A stretch of DNA of 39,851 nucleotides from a virus. Location: the IMG/VR virus record IMGVR_UViG_3300025940_000014, positions 1-39,851 of that record; one strand, written 5' to 3'. Position numbers and translations under genes: made by a program. The notes under the pieces were generated by a model. It saw only the letters and a list, made by a program, of their open reading frames with translations. It did no database searches and had not been told where the DNA came from. This document shows positions 9,095 to 16,187 of the stretch, piece by piece; the first letter of the stretch is position 1; the number at the start of each line of letters is the position of its first letter.

Positions 9095-9176
9095 CTTCTT
9101 CAGGCCCAAGCCGCTCGACCCCGAGGCCGAGGCGGCGAAGGCCCGCAAGCTGGCGGAACTGCTGCGCAAGCGCTGA
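8985..9176 (+). CDS. Small charged protein of unknown function
   Basis: This is a 63-residue protein preceded by AAAGGA at good spacing. It has a charged helix (residues 1-20, EEARRRREKALEEA), a proline-rich centre, and a second charged helix ending in KARKLAELLRKR. It has no transmembrane segment or recognised family. It overlaps the lipoprotein gene out of frame and precedes the holin-like gene, so it may belong to the lysis cluster. Confidence 0.55.
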   Translation: MATIFEEARRRREKALEEATNPQAPPASATVPPPPVDFFRPKPLDPEAEAAKARKLAELLRKR

Positions 9177-9210
9177 ATTCCCCGTAACGAAACCCTGACC
9201 GGAGACCGCC

Positions 9211-9405
9211 ATGGCACTCGTCAACATCCTCATCACGATCCTCATCCTGGGGCTCGTCTTCGGACTGGTCTGGTGGGTGCTCGGGCAGATCCCGCTGCCC
9301 CCGCCGTTCCTGCTGGCGGCCCAGGTCGTCCTCGGCATCATCATGGTCATCCTGCTGCTGTCGATGCTGTTCGGCGGCATCAACGTGCCGTGGAGGCTTG
9401 GATGA
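9211..9405 (+). CDS. Small two-helix membrane protein, holin candidate
   Basis: This is a 64-residue protein with a good Shine-Dalgarno sequence (CCGGAGACCGCC). There are two strongly hydrophobic helices: residues about 3-24 (ILITILILGLVFGLVWWVL) and 34-56 (LLAAQVVLGIIMVILLLSML). They are joined by a short Pro-rich turn (PLPPP). Its length and topology resemble small bacterial membrane proteins of the Thivi_2564 type and also small phage holins. Its position between a lipoprotein and a secreted protein at the end of the late operon favours a holin, which would form inner-membrane lesions at lysis. The ATG of the next gene overlaps its stop. Confidence 0.6.
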   Translation: MALVNILITILILGLVFGLVWWVLGQIPLPPPFLLAAQVVLGIIMVILLLSMLFGGINVPWRLG

Positions 9406-10634
9406 AGCGGCTGCTCCTAGCCCTGCTGCCGCTCGCCGCCCAGGCCCAGGTGCCCCCGGTCTACAACGTCGAGGGCGTCCCGGGCAAGTACATCCTGTAC
9501 AGCAACAACCTGCTGGTCAGCCGCTACAACACCCAGCCCGAGTGCTCGACGGCGGCGACCAAGCTGAAGCAGACGACGAGCAAGACGGTCATCTGCCAGA
9601 ACACGGTGACCTACATCCGGACGCCCAAGCCGGTCGAGCCGCCGCCCGACATGCACGTCGGCCTGCCGGTCAGCGACCCGTCCACATGGCCGGTCCCGCA
9701 GCCTGGAGTGGACGGGGAGTGGCTGCAGCAGACCGGGTACATCCCGCCGTCCCGTGTTACCTGGGGCTGGGAGGAGGGCGGCGACTTCCGGCTGATCTGC
9801 AACTGGTCGAAGATGGGCTACGACGACCCCATCGTCTACCCCGGCAAGCCGGGGGCGGCCCACCACCACACGTTCTTCAGCAACACCGCCATCGACGCCT
9901 TCACCACGTCGGCGAACATCCGCTCGAAGGGCAACGCGACGTGCCGTGGCGGCACGATCAACAAGTCGGGCTACTGGATACCGTCGCTGATCGACACCGC
10001 GACCAACAGGCCGCTCGCGCCGAAGGATCTGCTGATCTACTACAAGACCGGCAACTGGCCGTACTTCAACAACAACCCGCCCATCGCGCCGCTGCCGCCA
10101 GGGCTGAAGATGATCGCGGGAGATCCGACCCGCACCACGGCGGGCGGGGTCGGCACATGGCTGTGCCTGATCCCCTCGACCGGCTCGGACCGGCCCGGGA
10201 CGAAGGGGTCGGCCATCCCGACCAACTGCCAGCCCGGCGACGAGCTATGGGGCAACATCCCGTTCCCGCAGTGCTGGGACGGCAAGAACCTCGACAGCCC
10301 GGACCACAAGAGTCACCTCGCCTATCACATCCAGTTCTGGACCGGCGACCCGCAGCGCCAGTACCGCTGCCCGGACACCCACCCGGTGGTGCTGCCGGCG
10401 ATCACGTTCCTGCCGAAGTGGACCATCCCGGCCAACGCGGACACGAGCAAGTGGCGGCTGTCGTCGGACGTCTACACTGGACCCGCAGGCTACAGCCTGC
10501 ACGGCGACTGGATCAACGGCTGGGATCAGGCGATCACCGAGTTGTGGGGCCAGAAGTGCATGACCGAGAAGCGCGACTGCGGCTCGGCGAACCTGGGTGA
10601 CGGTCGCGTCACCCAGGAGTTCCAGGGGAACTAG
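9402..10634 (+). CDS. Secreted DUF1996-domain protein
   Basis: This is a 410-residue protein with a Sec signal peptide (MKRLLLALLPLAAQAQ, predicted cut after AQA). The body, residues about 120-400, matches the DUF1996 pattern: a histidine cluster in GAAHHHTFFSN, a TCRGG/SGYWIPSL block, GLKMIAGD, then CWDGKNLDSPDHKSHLAYH and CPDTHPVVLPAITF. Many conserved His, Asp and Cys suggest a metal-binding or hydrolytic centre plus disulfides, but the family has no established activity. It is the last gene of the late operon, directly after the holin-like gene. It could act on the cell envelope or surface polysaccharide. Confidence 0.8.
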   Translation: MKRLLLALLPLAAQAQVPPVYNVEGVPGKYILYSNNLLVSRYNTQPECSTAATKLKQTTSKTVICQNTVTYIRTPKPVEPPPDMHVGLPVSDPSTWPVPQPGVDGEWLQQTGYIPPSRVTWGWEEGGDFRLICNWSKMGYDDPIVYPGKPGAAHHHTFFSNTAIDAFTTSANIRSKGNATCRGGTINKSGYWIPSLIDTATNRPLAPKDLLIYYKTGNWPYFNNNPPIAPLPPGLKMIAGDPTRTTAGGVGTWLCLIPSTGSDRPGTKGSAIPTNCQPGDELWGNIPFPQCWDGKNLDSPDHKSHLAYHIQFWTGDPQRQYRCPDTHPVVLPAITFLPKWTIPANADTSKWRLSSDVYTGPAGYSLHGDWINGWDQAITELWGQKCMTEKRDCGSANLGDGRVTQEFQGN

Positions 10635-11461
10635 GCGGGCAGGGTGCCGGCCTTCTTCTGGCCGCGCCGGATGGCGAAGCGCAGGGCCAGGAGGCCGATG
10701 CCGGCGAGCGCCAGCGAGCCGGGCTCGGGCACCGCGTTCGGCGTGGCCGAGCGGTAGGCCCACTCCTCGAAGCCATCGGCGGTCGAGGCCGACCCGCCAG
10801 CGGCACCGAACGACGTGCCGAAGATCAGCCGGCTGTCGAGCGCCACGCCAGCGAATTCGGCCACCGGGATCAGCATCGACAGGTCGTAGCCCAGGCCCGA
10901 GCCCGAGAACAGCGTGCCGTCCATGACGATCTGGTTGGTCGGCCCCATCGCATAGATCAGCGACGAGAACAGGCCATCGACGTCGGCCAAGCTGGTCACG
11001 TTCTGGTTGGTCAGCAACTGCAGCGCAGCCGACTGGGCGTCCCAGATCCGGATCGTGTCGATGCTGATCAGCTTGTCGCCGACCGAGCTAGGCTCGTTGG
11101 TGTCGAGGAAGAACTGGTAGTAGTCCGTCCCGCCCAAGGTCACCACCCCCAGGTCACTTCTCGTGAAAGTGTTGGTGAAGGTGTTGGCGTTGTCGCGCTT
11201 GTCGGTCAGCGGCAGCAGGTTGACGTTCGGGATGTCGGTTGTAACCCCGGACTCCGTCCCGTTCTGCTGCGTCCCGAGGAACGGTGTGATGACACCGGAC
11301 CCGATGTTCGACAGGTTCGTCGGGTTGGAGAAGATCGTTGTCCCGCCGCTCGTGTCCGTCGCGAAGGTGCAAGAGCCATCCTTCGCGAACAGGGTGCAGA
11401 CCTCGGCGGATGCCGAGGCTGCGGCCAGCATGAGTGCGCCGGCCAGTAGTGCTTTCTTCAT
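10631..11461 (-). CDS. PEP-CTERM sorted surface protein
   Basis: This is a 276-residue protein starting at the ATG with GGGAG seven bases upstream. It has an N-terminal signal peptide, MKKALLAGALMLAAASASA. The mature region is Ser/Thr/Asn-rich with beta-sheet character and two N-terminal cysteines. The C-terminus is a textbook PEP-CTERM signal: VPEP at about 244-247, a hydrophobic helix GSLALAGIGLLALRF, then a basic AIRRGQKK cluster. In bacteria such proteins are cleaved by a host exosortase and exported with exopolysaccharide. Its stop shares CTAG with the stop of the DUF1996 gene. The gene is the last in the minus block, 72 bp from its neighbour, which suggests an accessory (moron) gene. 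Confidence 0.9.
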   Translation of the reverse strand: MKKALLAGALMLAAASASAEVCTLFAKDGSCTFATDTSGGTTIFSNPTNLSNIGSGVITPFLGTQQNGTESGVTTDIPNVNLLPLTDKRDNANTFTNTFTRSDLGVVTLGGTDYYQFFLDTNEPSSVGDKLISIDTIRIWDAQSAALQLLTNQNVTSLADVDGLFSSLIYAMGPTNQIVMDGTLFSGSGLGYDLSMLIPVAEFAGVALDSRLIFGTSFGAAGGSASTADGFEEWAYRSATPNAVPEPGSLALAGIGLLALRFAIRRGQKKAGTLPA

Positions 11462-11505
11462 TGAGATCTCCCATTGCGCCAGGGTAGGAAGGGGCACCCC
11501 GGCAA

Positions 11506-11523
11506 GGCCCCTGCAGGGGCTTT
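11506..11523 (-). terminator. Hairpin between the early operon and the PEP-CTERM gene
   Basis: The near-perfect palindrome AAGGCCCCTGCAGGGGCTTT-type sequence can fold as a GC-rich hairpin with a TGCA loop. It follows the stop of the 58-residue gene and precedes the PEP-CTERM gene. The U-tract is short on both strands, so it may only attenuate readthrough. Confidence 0.45.
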
Positions 11524-11533
11524 GATGGTGATC

Positions 11534-11710
11534 TCAGTCGGTCCCGGCGGCGAGCCCCTCACTCGTGGGGGGTGCCTGCTGGCGGCGGCGATTCTCGGCC
11601 GCCGCCTGCTCGCCGATCTTGCCGAGCAGGGTGTAGCTGACCTTGGCCGGCAGTTCGCCGAGCGCCCGCAGCAGCAGGTTCACGTCCTCGTCGGTCAGGT
11701 CGAGGTTCAT
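11534..11710 (-). CDS. Small hypothetical protein
   Basis: This is a 58-residue protein starting at an ATG that overlaps the stop of the Cro-like gene (ATGA). It has an acidic N-terminus (LDLTDEDVNLLLRALGELP), then a helix and a basic stretch (ENRRRQQ) with a flexible end. I recognise no family. Tight coupling to the Cro-like regulator suggests a shared function or shared expression. Confidence 0.55.
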   Translation of the reverse strand: MNLDLTDEDVNLLLRALGELPAKVSYTLLGKIGEQAAAENRRRQQAPPTSEGLAAGTD

Positions 11711-12030
11711 GCGTTCCCCCAGGGGAAGTCGGGCCGGAAGGTCGACGGCGGCACCTTGAAGAACGTGGCGATCTGCTGGGCGCGGAGCACCGGCAGCGGG
11801 AAGTTGCGGTCCTTCCGGCAGGCCCGCTCCCACTTGTAGATCGACTGCGGGCGTACGCCGAGGTGCTTGGCGAGGATGGACTTGTTGTGGTCCTCGGGGT
11901 CTTCCTTGAGGTACGACTCCAGCAGGTAGACGAACGGGTGGCGCGTGATGCGCTTGTCGCCCATCGTCGCCGGCAGTTTCAGGATCGGCTGGCGTGCGCC
12001 AGGGCCGGAAGTGGGTTTGGTCTTTTTCAC
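11707..12030 (-). CDS. Cro/YdaS-like helix-turn-helix DNA-binding protein
   Basis: This is a 107-residue protein with a GTG start overlapping the helicase stop (GTGA). A helix-turn-helix is visible at about residues 51-68: ILAKHLGVRPQSIYKWERA, with the conserved GV turn and SIYKWE recognition helix. PLPVLRAQQIATFF and RPDFPW follow, as in Cro or YdaS-type proteins of prophages. The N-terminus is basic and flexible. Role by inference: a late-acting repressor or switch, possibly binding the control region at 25.5 kb. It sits at the far end of the early operon rather than next to the divergent control region, which is unusual for a Cro protein. Confidence 0.7.
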   Translation of the reverse strand: MKKTKPTSGPGARQPILKLPATMGDKRITRHPFVYLLESYLKEDPEDHNKSILAKHLGVRPQSIYKWERACRKDRNFPLPVLRAQQIATFFKVPPSTFRPDFPWGNA

Positions 12031-13430
12031 TTGTTGCCTTTCAGACGGTTGAGGATTGCGGACTGGACGTCGGCCTTGGTGGACAGCGCCTGCGCGATGT
12101 CCTCATCGACCGTATCCTGCACTGCGAGGTAATGTATCACCACGGGCTTGCTTTGACCCTGGCGGTACACGCGGGCATTTGTCTGGATGTGCTCCTCCAG
12201 GGACCACGTCAGACCGAACCAGCAGACGGCATGGCCGCCGGCCTGGAGGTTCAGGCCGTGGGCCACCGACGTCGGGTGGACCAGCAGCACCGGCAGCTTG
12301 CCGGCGTTCCAGTCGGCCTCGGTGGTCTTGGCCTCGGTCTTGCTGACCCCGCCGCCCAGGTACGGCACGATGGTGCCCGGGGGCAGCACGGACTTCAGGG
12401 CCTCGCGGATCGCCGGCACCTCGTGCAGGAAGGCGACGGCCACCAGCAGCGGGGTGCCCTGCTGCTCCTCGACCAGATCGCACAGGGCGCTGATCTTGTT
12501 GTTGTGCAGGAAGGTCGAGCCGCCCTCGTGGTAGGCCCAGCCATTGACGATCTGGCGCAGCTTCATCACGGCAGCGGCGGCGGTCGGGGCGGTCAGGGTG
12601 GTGCCGTCCCGGGTCTCGGTCACGAGGTTCTGGGCAAGCTGGTTGTAGGACTTGCGGACCGCCGTCGGCAGGGTCACGGGGATGACGTTGTAGGAGATCC
12701 CCGGCATCTTCAGGTAGTCCTCGGCCTGGAGCCGCAGGCTGATGTCGGCGATCTTGCCGGCCACCTCGACGTCCGAGCCCTTGCGCGGGTGCCAGACGTC
12801 GACCGTGTCGCCGCCGCCGATGCGGATGGTCTCCGACTCCATGAACATCCTGCGGAAGTGGGTGATGTAGCGGCCCAGGCGGTGGCCGTCATCGAGGATC
12901 TGGATCTGCGCGAACAGGTCTTCGATGCTCTGCGGAGCCGGCGTGCCGGTCAGGATGAGGCGGCGTTTAAACGACGGGAGAATCTGCTTCAGGGCCTTGA
13001 AGCGCTTGCTGCGGGCGTTCTTGAAGCGGGTCGACTCATCGACCACCAGCAGTTCGGGCTTGGTGCCGAAGGCGCAGACGCCGCCGATGACGGTCGTCAG
13101 CCAGTCGACCATCTCGGGGTTGATCAGGTACACGTCGGCCGGGGTCTGCATGGCCTTCATGCGCTGGGCCGGCGTGCCGTGGACGATGGAGACCTTCAGG
13201 TGCTTGAACTGGTCCCACTTCGCGATCTCGGCCGGCCACGTCAGGTAGAGCGGTCGGAGCGGCACGACGACCAGGGCGGCCTCGATCTCCTTGTGGTGCT
13301 GGAGCACGCAGATCGCGGCCAGGGTGATCGCCGTCTTGCCCATGCCCGGGTCGAGCAGCAGGGCGAAGCCCTCGGTGCAGCAGACCTTGGCGATGGCGTT
13401 CTCTTGGAAGGGGAGCGGGTTGTACTGCAC
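12027..13430 (-). CDS. SNF2-family DNA helicase/translocase
   Basis: This 467-residue protein starts at a GTG with GAGG upstream. Superfamily 2 motifs are in order: QxxxI-type start NPLPFQENAI, Walker A DPGMGKT (27-33), VVPLRPLYLTW, Walker B variant DEST (131-134), LTGTP (160-164), then in the second lobe HPTSVAHGLNLQ and QTNARVYRQGQ (motif VI, about 432-444). This SNF2-like helicase with an adjoining VRR-NUC, VapE protein and PolA forms a replication module common in phages. It acts on DNA in replication or recombination. A promoter-like sequence lies just upstream at 13457-13486. Confidence 0.9.
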   Translation of the reverse strand: MQYNPLPFQENAIAKVCCTEGFALLLDPGMGKTAITLAAICVLQHHKEIEAALVVVPLRPLYLTWPAEIAKWDQFKHLKVSIVHGTPAQRMKAMQTPADVYLINPEMVDWLTTVIGGVCAFGTKPELLVVDESTRFKNARSKRFKALKQILPSFKRRLILTGTPAPQSIEDLFAQIQILDDGHRLGRYITHFRRMFMESETIRIGGGDTVDVWHPRKGSDVEVAGKIADISLRLQAEDYLKMPGISYNVIPVTLPTAVRKSYNQLAQNLVTETRDGTTLTAPTAAAAVMKLRQIVNGWAYHEGGSTFLHNNKISALCDLVEEQQGTPLLVAVAFLHEVPAIREALKSVLPPGTIVPYLGGGVSKTEAKTTEADWNAGKLPVLLVHPTSVAHGLNLQAGGHAVCWFGLTWSLEEHIQTNARVYRQGQSKPVVIHYLAVQDTVDEDIAQALSTKADVQSAILNRLKGNK

Positions 13431-13454
13431 TTGGAACCTCGGGTTGGTGAGCCT

Positions 13455-13742
13455 CTATTCTGATGTAGCCCCGAGGAACAGGTCAAGCAGTATTTTGAAG
13501 TGGACCGTGCTGTCGATCACGGTGACATGGAAACCGAGGGCCGCCAGTTCGGCGTGCCGGACCCGCTGGCGGGGTCGGAGCCGCCCACCCGGCCGCTTGA
13601 ACTCGACCGGCCAGAAGAGGTGCCCGGGCAGGACGAAGCCCCGGTCGGGCTCGCCCGTGATGCCCCGGTGCAGCTTGATCGGCCAGCAGCCCCGCCGGAT
13701 GGCGTAGGCCCGGCAGGAAGCCTCGATGGCGGCCTCCCTCAC
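13455..13742 (-). CDS. VRR-NUC domain nuclease
   Basis: This is a 95-residue protein starting at a GTG that overlaps the VapE stop (GTGA). It shows the minimal VRR-NUC fold: REAAIEASCRAYAIRRG, then GEPDRGFVLPG (acidic Asp), WPVEFKRPGGR (Glu-x-Lys of the PD-(D/E)xK core, about residues 45-52) and RQRVRHAELAALGFHVTVID. Stand-alone viral VRR-NUC proteins can act as structure-specific or Holliday-junction nucleases. Here it probably processes branched replication intermediates with the adjacent helicase. The last codons contain the -35-like element of the helicase promoter. Confidence 0.87.
   Translation of the reverse strand: MREAAIEASCRAYAIRRGCWPIKLHRGITGEPDRGFVLPGHLFWPVEFKRPGGRLRPRQRVRHAELAALGFHVTVIDSTVHFKILLDLFLGATSE
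13457..13486 (-). promoter_or_regulatory. Sigma70-like promoter for the SNF2 helicase gene
   Basis: On the minus strand TTGACC (13486-13481) is followed after 18 bases by CAGAAT (13462-13457), about 26 bases before the helicase GTG. The -35 element overlaps the last codons of the VRR-NUC gene. This is the same arrangement as the promoters at 20.7 and 23.35 kb. Confidence 0.5.
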
Positions 13743-16069
13743 GGCTTGATCCGGGGCTTCAGCAGCACGGCCTTGAGCGCATCCTTCTCGTTGCGGTTCA
13801 GCCAGAACGGCCACGCCCTGGCACCGCCGCCCCGCTTGCGCAGATCCTTCTTGTCGCCCAGGTGCTTGCGCAGGCCGTTCGCGACGCGCCGGCACACCAT
13901 CAGGTCGTCCCAGCGCAGGTTCAGCAGCTTCGCGACGCTGCCGGCGTTCACGCTGCACTCCAGCGGGTAGGCATCGCGGTGCTCCTCGCGTTCCGCGATC
14001 TCCTCGGCGATCTGCTCGGCCACGCTGTCGATGGTCTGGAACTGGACGCTGTGGCCCGTCTGCAGTTCCTCTTCCTCGGCCGTCAGCCAGTGCTGCTCGC
14101 CGCCGCCCCACCACGTCCGCACCTGGGCCCAAAGCTGCTGCATGTCGATGCCGTGGTCGACCACCGGCCGGCCGAGCACGTTCACCGGCAGGAACCGGCC
14201 CGAGCCGGTCGGGTCGTTCAGGAATTCGCCCTCGTTGACGCTGCCGCAGAAGCTGGTGCAGCGCGGCCGGGTCAGCCAGTCGGCGGCGTACGGCAACCGA
14301 TACTCGTCGGTCACGTCGGTGATGAAGGCCTTCAGGGCGCTGATGTCCGAGCGCTTGAAGGTGGCATCAAGCTCGCCCAGTTCCACGATCATCCCCTGCA
14401 GCGCCTCGTGCCTGCTGTCGCGCGACATCGCGCCGTTCAGGTTCAGGTTCTTCCCGGCCTTGCTGTAGCCTGGGGCGAGGCCCAGCAGCCACGACGTCTT
14501 GCCGATGCGCTGCGAGCCGACCAGCACCAGCACGAGGCCCTTCTGCGACTCCCGCTTGCGTTCCCAGCCGCAGGCGGCTTCGACACCTTGCAATAACCAG
14601 CGACGTAAATACTTCTTCCACAGGCCCTGGTCAGTGGTGCTGACGGTCGCGGCGAGCGCTTCAAACCGATCCTTGCCGTCCCACGGGATCGACTCGATCC
14701 AGTCCTTTGCCGGGTGCCAGTACAGGCTGTTCGCGATGCGCGCGAAACCGTCGCGCAGTTCCTTCTTGTTGCGCATGCCGACCATCGTGAACAGGTCGAC
14801 CAGCGCGCCCTCGATCAGGCCGTCGATCTCCAGCACCGACTTCGTGCCGAAGCGGGCCATGTCGATGCTCGGCGGCAGGATGTAGCTCGTCTTCGCGTTC
14901 AGCAGGTTCAGCCGGACCTGCACCCCCAGGGTACGCAAGCCGGCCTCGATGTTGCCGAAGGTCACCGGCTGGATCTTGCTGTAGCCCTCCTTAGTCCTGT
15001 CGGTGAACGACAGCGCCGTGATCGGGATGCGCCCCAGGGCGTCGGCCAGGGTGCCGATGTTGAACATGTCGGCCGGCTCGTAGGTCTGCTTGCGCACGGC
15101 CGGCTTGGCCTTCATGTCGGCCGCGATCTTCGCGAGCACGTCATGGAGGGCGGTGCTGGCGGGGGCCCGTATCGGCCCCTGCGGGCCGCCCCACTCCACG
15201 ATCTTCGCCCAGAAGCGGCGCTCGTAGTCCGGTGCGTTGTCGCCCTGGCCGTGCCCGTGCATGCACTCGATGCGGCTGCAGCCGGTGTGCGACAGGGCCA
15301 CCGGCAGGTAGTTGGAATCGTCGCGACCGTCGGTGTGCTCCTCGGCGAACGGGCATGTGATCTCGTACCAGCCATTGCTCTTGGCGTGGCGCACCATGCC
15401 GCGCTCGGCCAGCAGATCGAAGATCGGGTCGGCCATGCCGGCCGCCGGCAGGTCTGCGGGCACGAGGCGCGGCGGCTCGAGTTTTCCGGGTGTAACGCCC
15501 AGGGCTTCAGCCAGGGAGTCGAGCGTGTAAACGATGTCTGCATCGAAACTGTGCAGCACCGCCTTGAAGTTGCCCCGGCCCTTCTTGTCGTTCAGGCTGT
15601 CGGGGATGCGGAACAGCCGGCTCGACGTCCGCACTCCCGGATCTTGCAGGCCGGTGGCGATCAGGCCGTTGAACAGTTCATCGCCGCCGTGGATGTCGTC
15701 GGTCCATTCGAGCAGGAAGCCAAGCTGGAAGTTGCCCTTGCTGGTTTCGAGCACCCACGTCGGCGTGGCCTTCACGGCCGCGCGCTCGACCTTCGTCCCC
15801 ACGTCATCGAGCACGATGGCCCGCAGCGCCTTGGTGGTCTCCTTGCGTCGATGCCGGGTGTGGTTGGAGGCCCCGGTCGAGAAGTACCAGGGCCCGACCA
15901 GTTGCTGCTCGCGCCACTTCTCTGCCGGGAACACTTCGCGCGGCTCGGCCCCATCCTTGCCGGGGACCATGACCTTCTGCGCGACGAGGAAGTGCAACCC
16001 TTTCGGGCAACCGGCGGCAAGCGCGGTCAGGAATCCATATTGGTCGGTGCTACCATTCGTATCGCTCAC
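13739..16069 (-). CDS. Primase-helicase with VapE-type ATPase domain
   Basis: This is a 776-residue protein. The N-terminal part (about 55-190) resembles an AEP-type primase domain, with the acidic AIVLDDVGTK and SSRLFRIP segments. Residues 232-275 contain a zinc-finger-like region (ITCPF...HTGCSRIECMHGHG). The C-terminal domain matches virulence-associated protein E: Walker A GSQRIGKTS (518-526), Walker B IVELGELDA (561-569), then TDEYRLPYAADW and RFLPVNV. Such proteins prime and unwind DNA at the fork. It is followed by VRR-NUC with a GTGA overlap and preceded by a 118-bp gap with a terminator. Confidence 0.85.
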   Translation of the reverse strand: MSDTNGSTDQYGFLTALAAGCPKGLHFLVAQKVMVPGKDGAEPREVFPAEKWREQQLVGPWYFSTGASNHTRHRRKETTKALRAIVLDDVGTKVERAAVKATPTWVLETSKGNFQLGFLLEWTDDIHGGDELFNGLIATGLQDPGVRTSSRLFRIPDSLNDKKGRGNFKAVLHSFDADIVYTLDSLAEALGVTPGKLEPPRLVPADLPAAGMADPIFDLLAERGMVRHAKSNGWYEITCPFAEEHTDGRDDSNYLPVALSHTGCSRIECMHGHGQGDNAPDYERRFWAKIVEWGGPQGPIRAPASTALHDVLAKIAADMKAKPAVRKQTYEPADMFNIGTLADALGRIPITALSFTDRTKEGYSKIQPVTFGNIEAGLRTLGVQVRLNLLNAKTSYILPPSIDMARFGTKSVLEIDGLIEGALVDLFTMVGMRNKKELRDGFARIANSLYWHPAKDWIESIPWDGKDRFEALAATVSTTDQGLWKKYLRRWLLQGVEAACGWERKRESQKGLVLVLVGSQRIGKTSWLLGLAPGYSKAGKNLNLNGAMSRDSRHEALQGMIVELGELDATFKRSDISALKAFITDVTDEYRLPYAADWLTRPRCTSFCGSVNEGEFLNDPTGSGRFLPVNVLGRPVVDHGIDMQQLWAQVRTWWGGGEQHWLTAEEEELQTGHSVQFQTIDSVAEQIAEEIAEREEHRDAYPLECSVNAGSVAKLLNLRWDDLMVCRRVANGLRKHLGDKKDLRKRGGGARAWPFWLNRNEKDALKAVLLKPRIKP

Positions 16070-16144
16070 AACAGAGGTTCCTTGAAAGCACTAGCGTGTT
16101 GGTGATAGTGGGCGCGGCTGGTAACCGCTCTCTTTGATCTTGAT

Positions 16145-16178
16145 AAAGCCCCGGGGTTGCAGCCCACGGGGCTTTTTT
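16145..16178. terminator. Strong, probably bidirectional terminator
   Basis: AAAGCCCC (16145-16152) pairs with GGGGCTTT (16168-16175). On the plus strand six T follow directly, a classic rho-independent terminator, although no plus-strand gene ends here. On the minus strand the hairpin follows the polymerase stop by about ten bases and is followed by TTTATC, so it can end the polymerase transcript as well. The rest of the 118-bp gap (16070-16187) shows no gene. Confidence 0.75.
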
Positions 16179-16187
16179 CTGCGCCGT

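Noticed and set aside
11707-12030. Evidence for a full lysogeny module
   Set aside because: One Cro-like regulator is present, but no integrase, excisionase, partition gene or attachment site was recognised.
14714-16105. 463-codon plus-strand open frame opposite the VapE-type gene
   Set aside because: The opposite strand carries Walker motifs and conserved domains; this frame is its mirror with no recognisable motif.
16079-16145. Possible small RNA or tRNA in the gap before the primase-helicase gene
   Set aside because: Apart from the terminator hairpin I could not fold a convincing cloverleaf or find a promoter, so only the terminator is reported.
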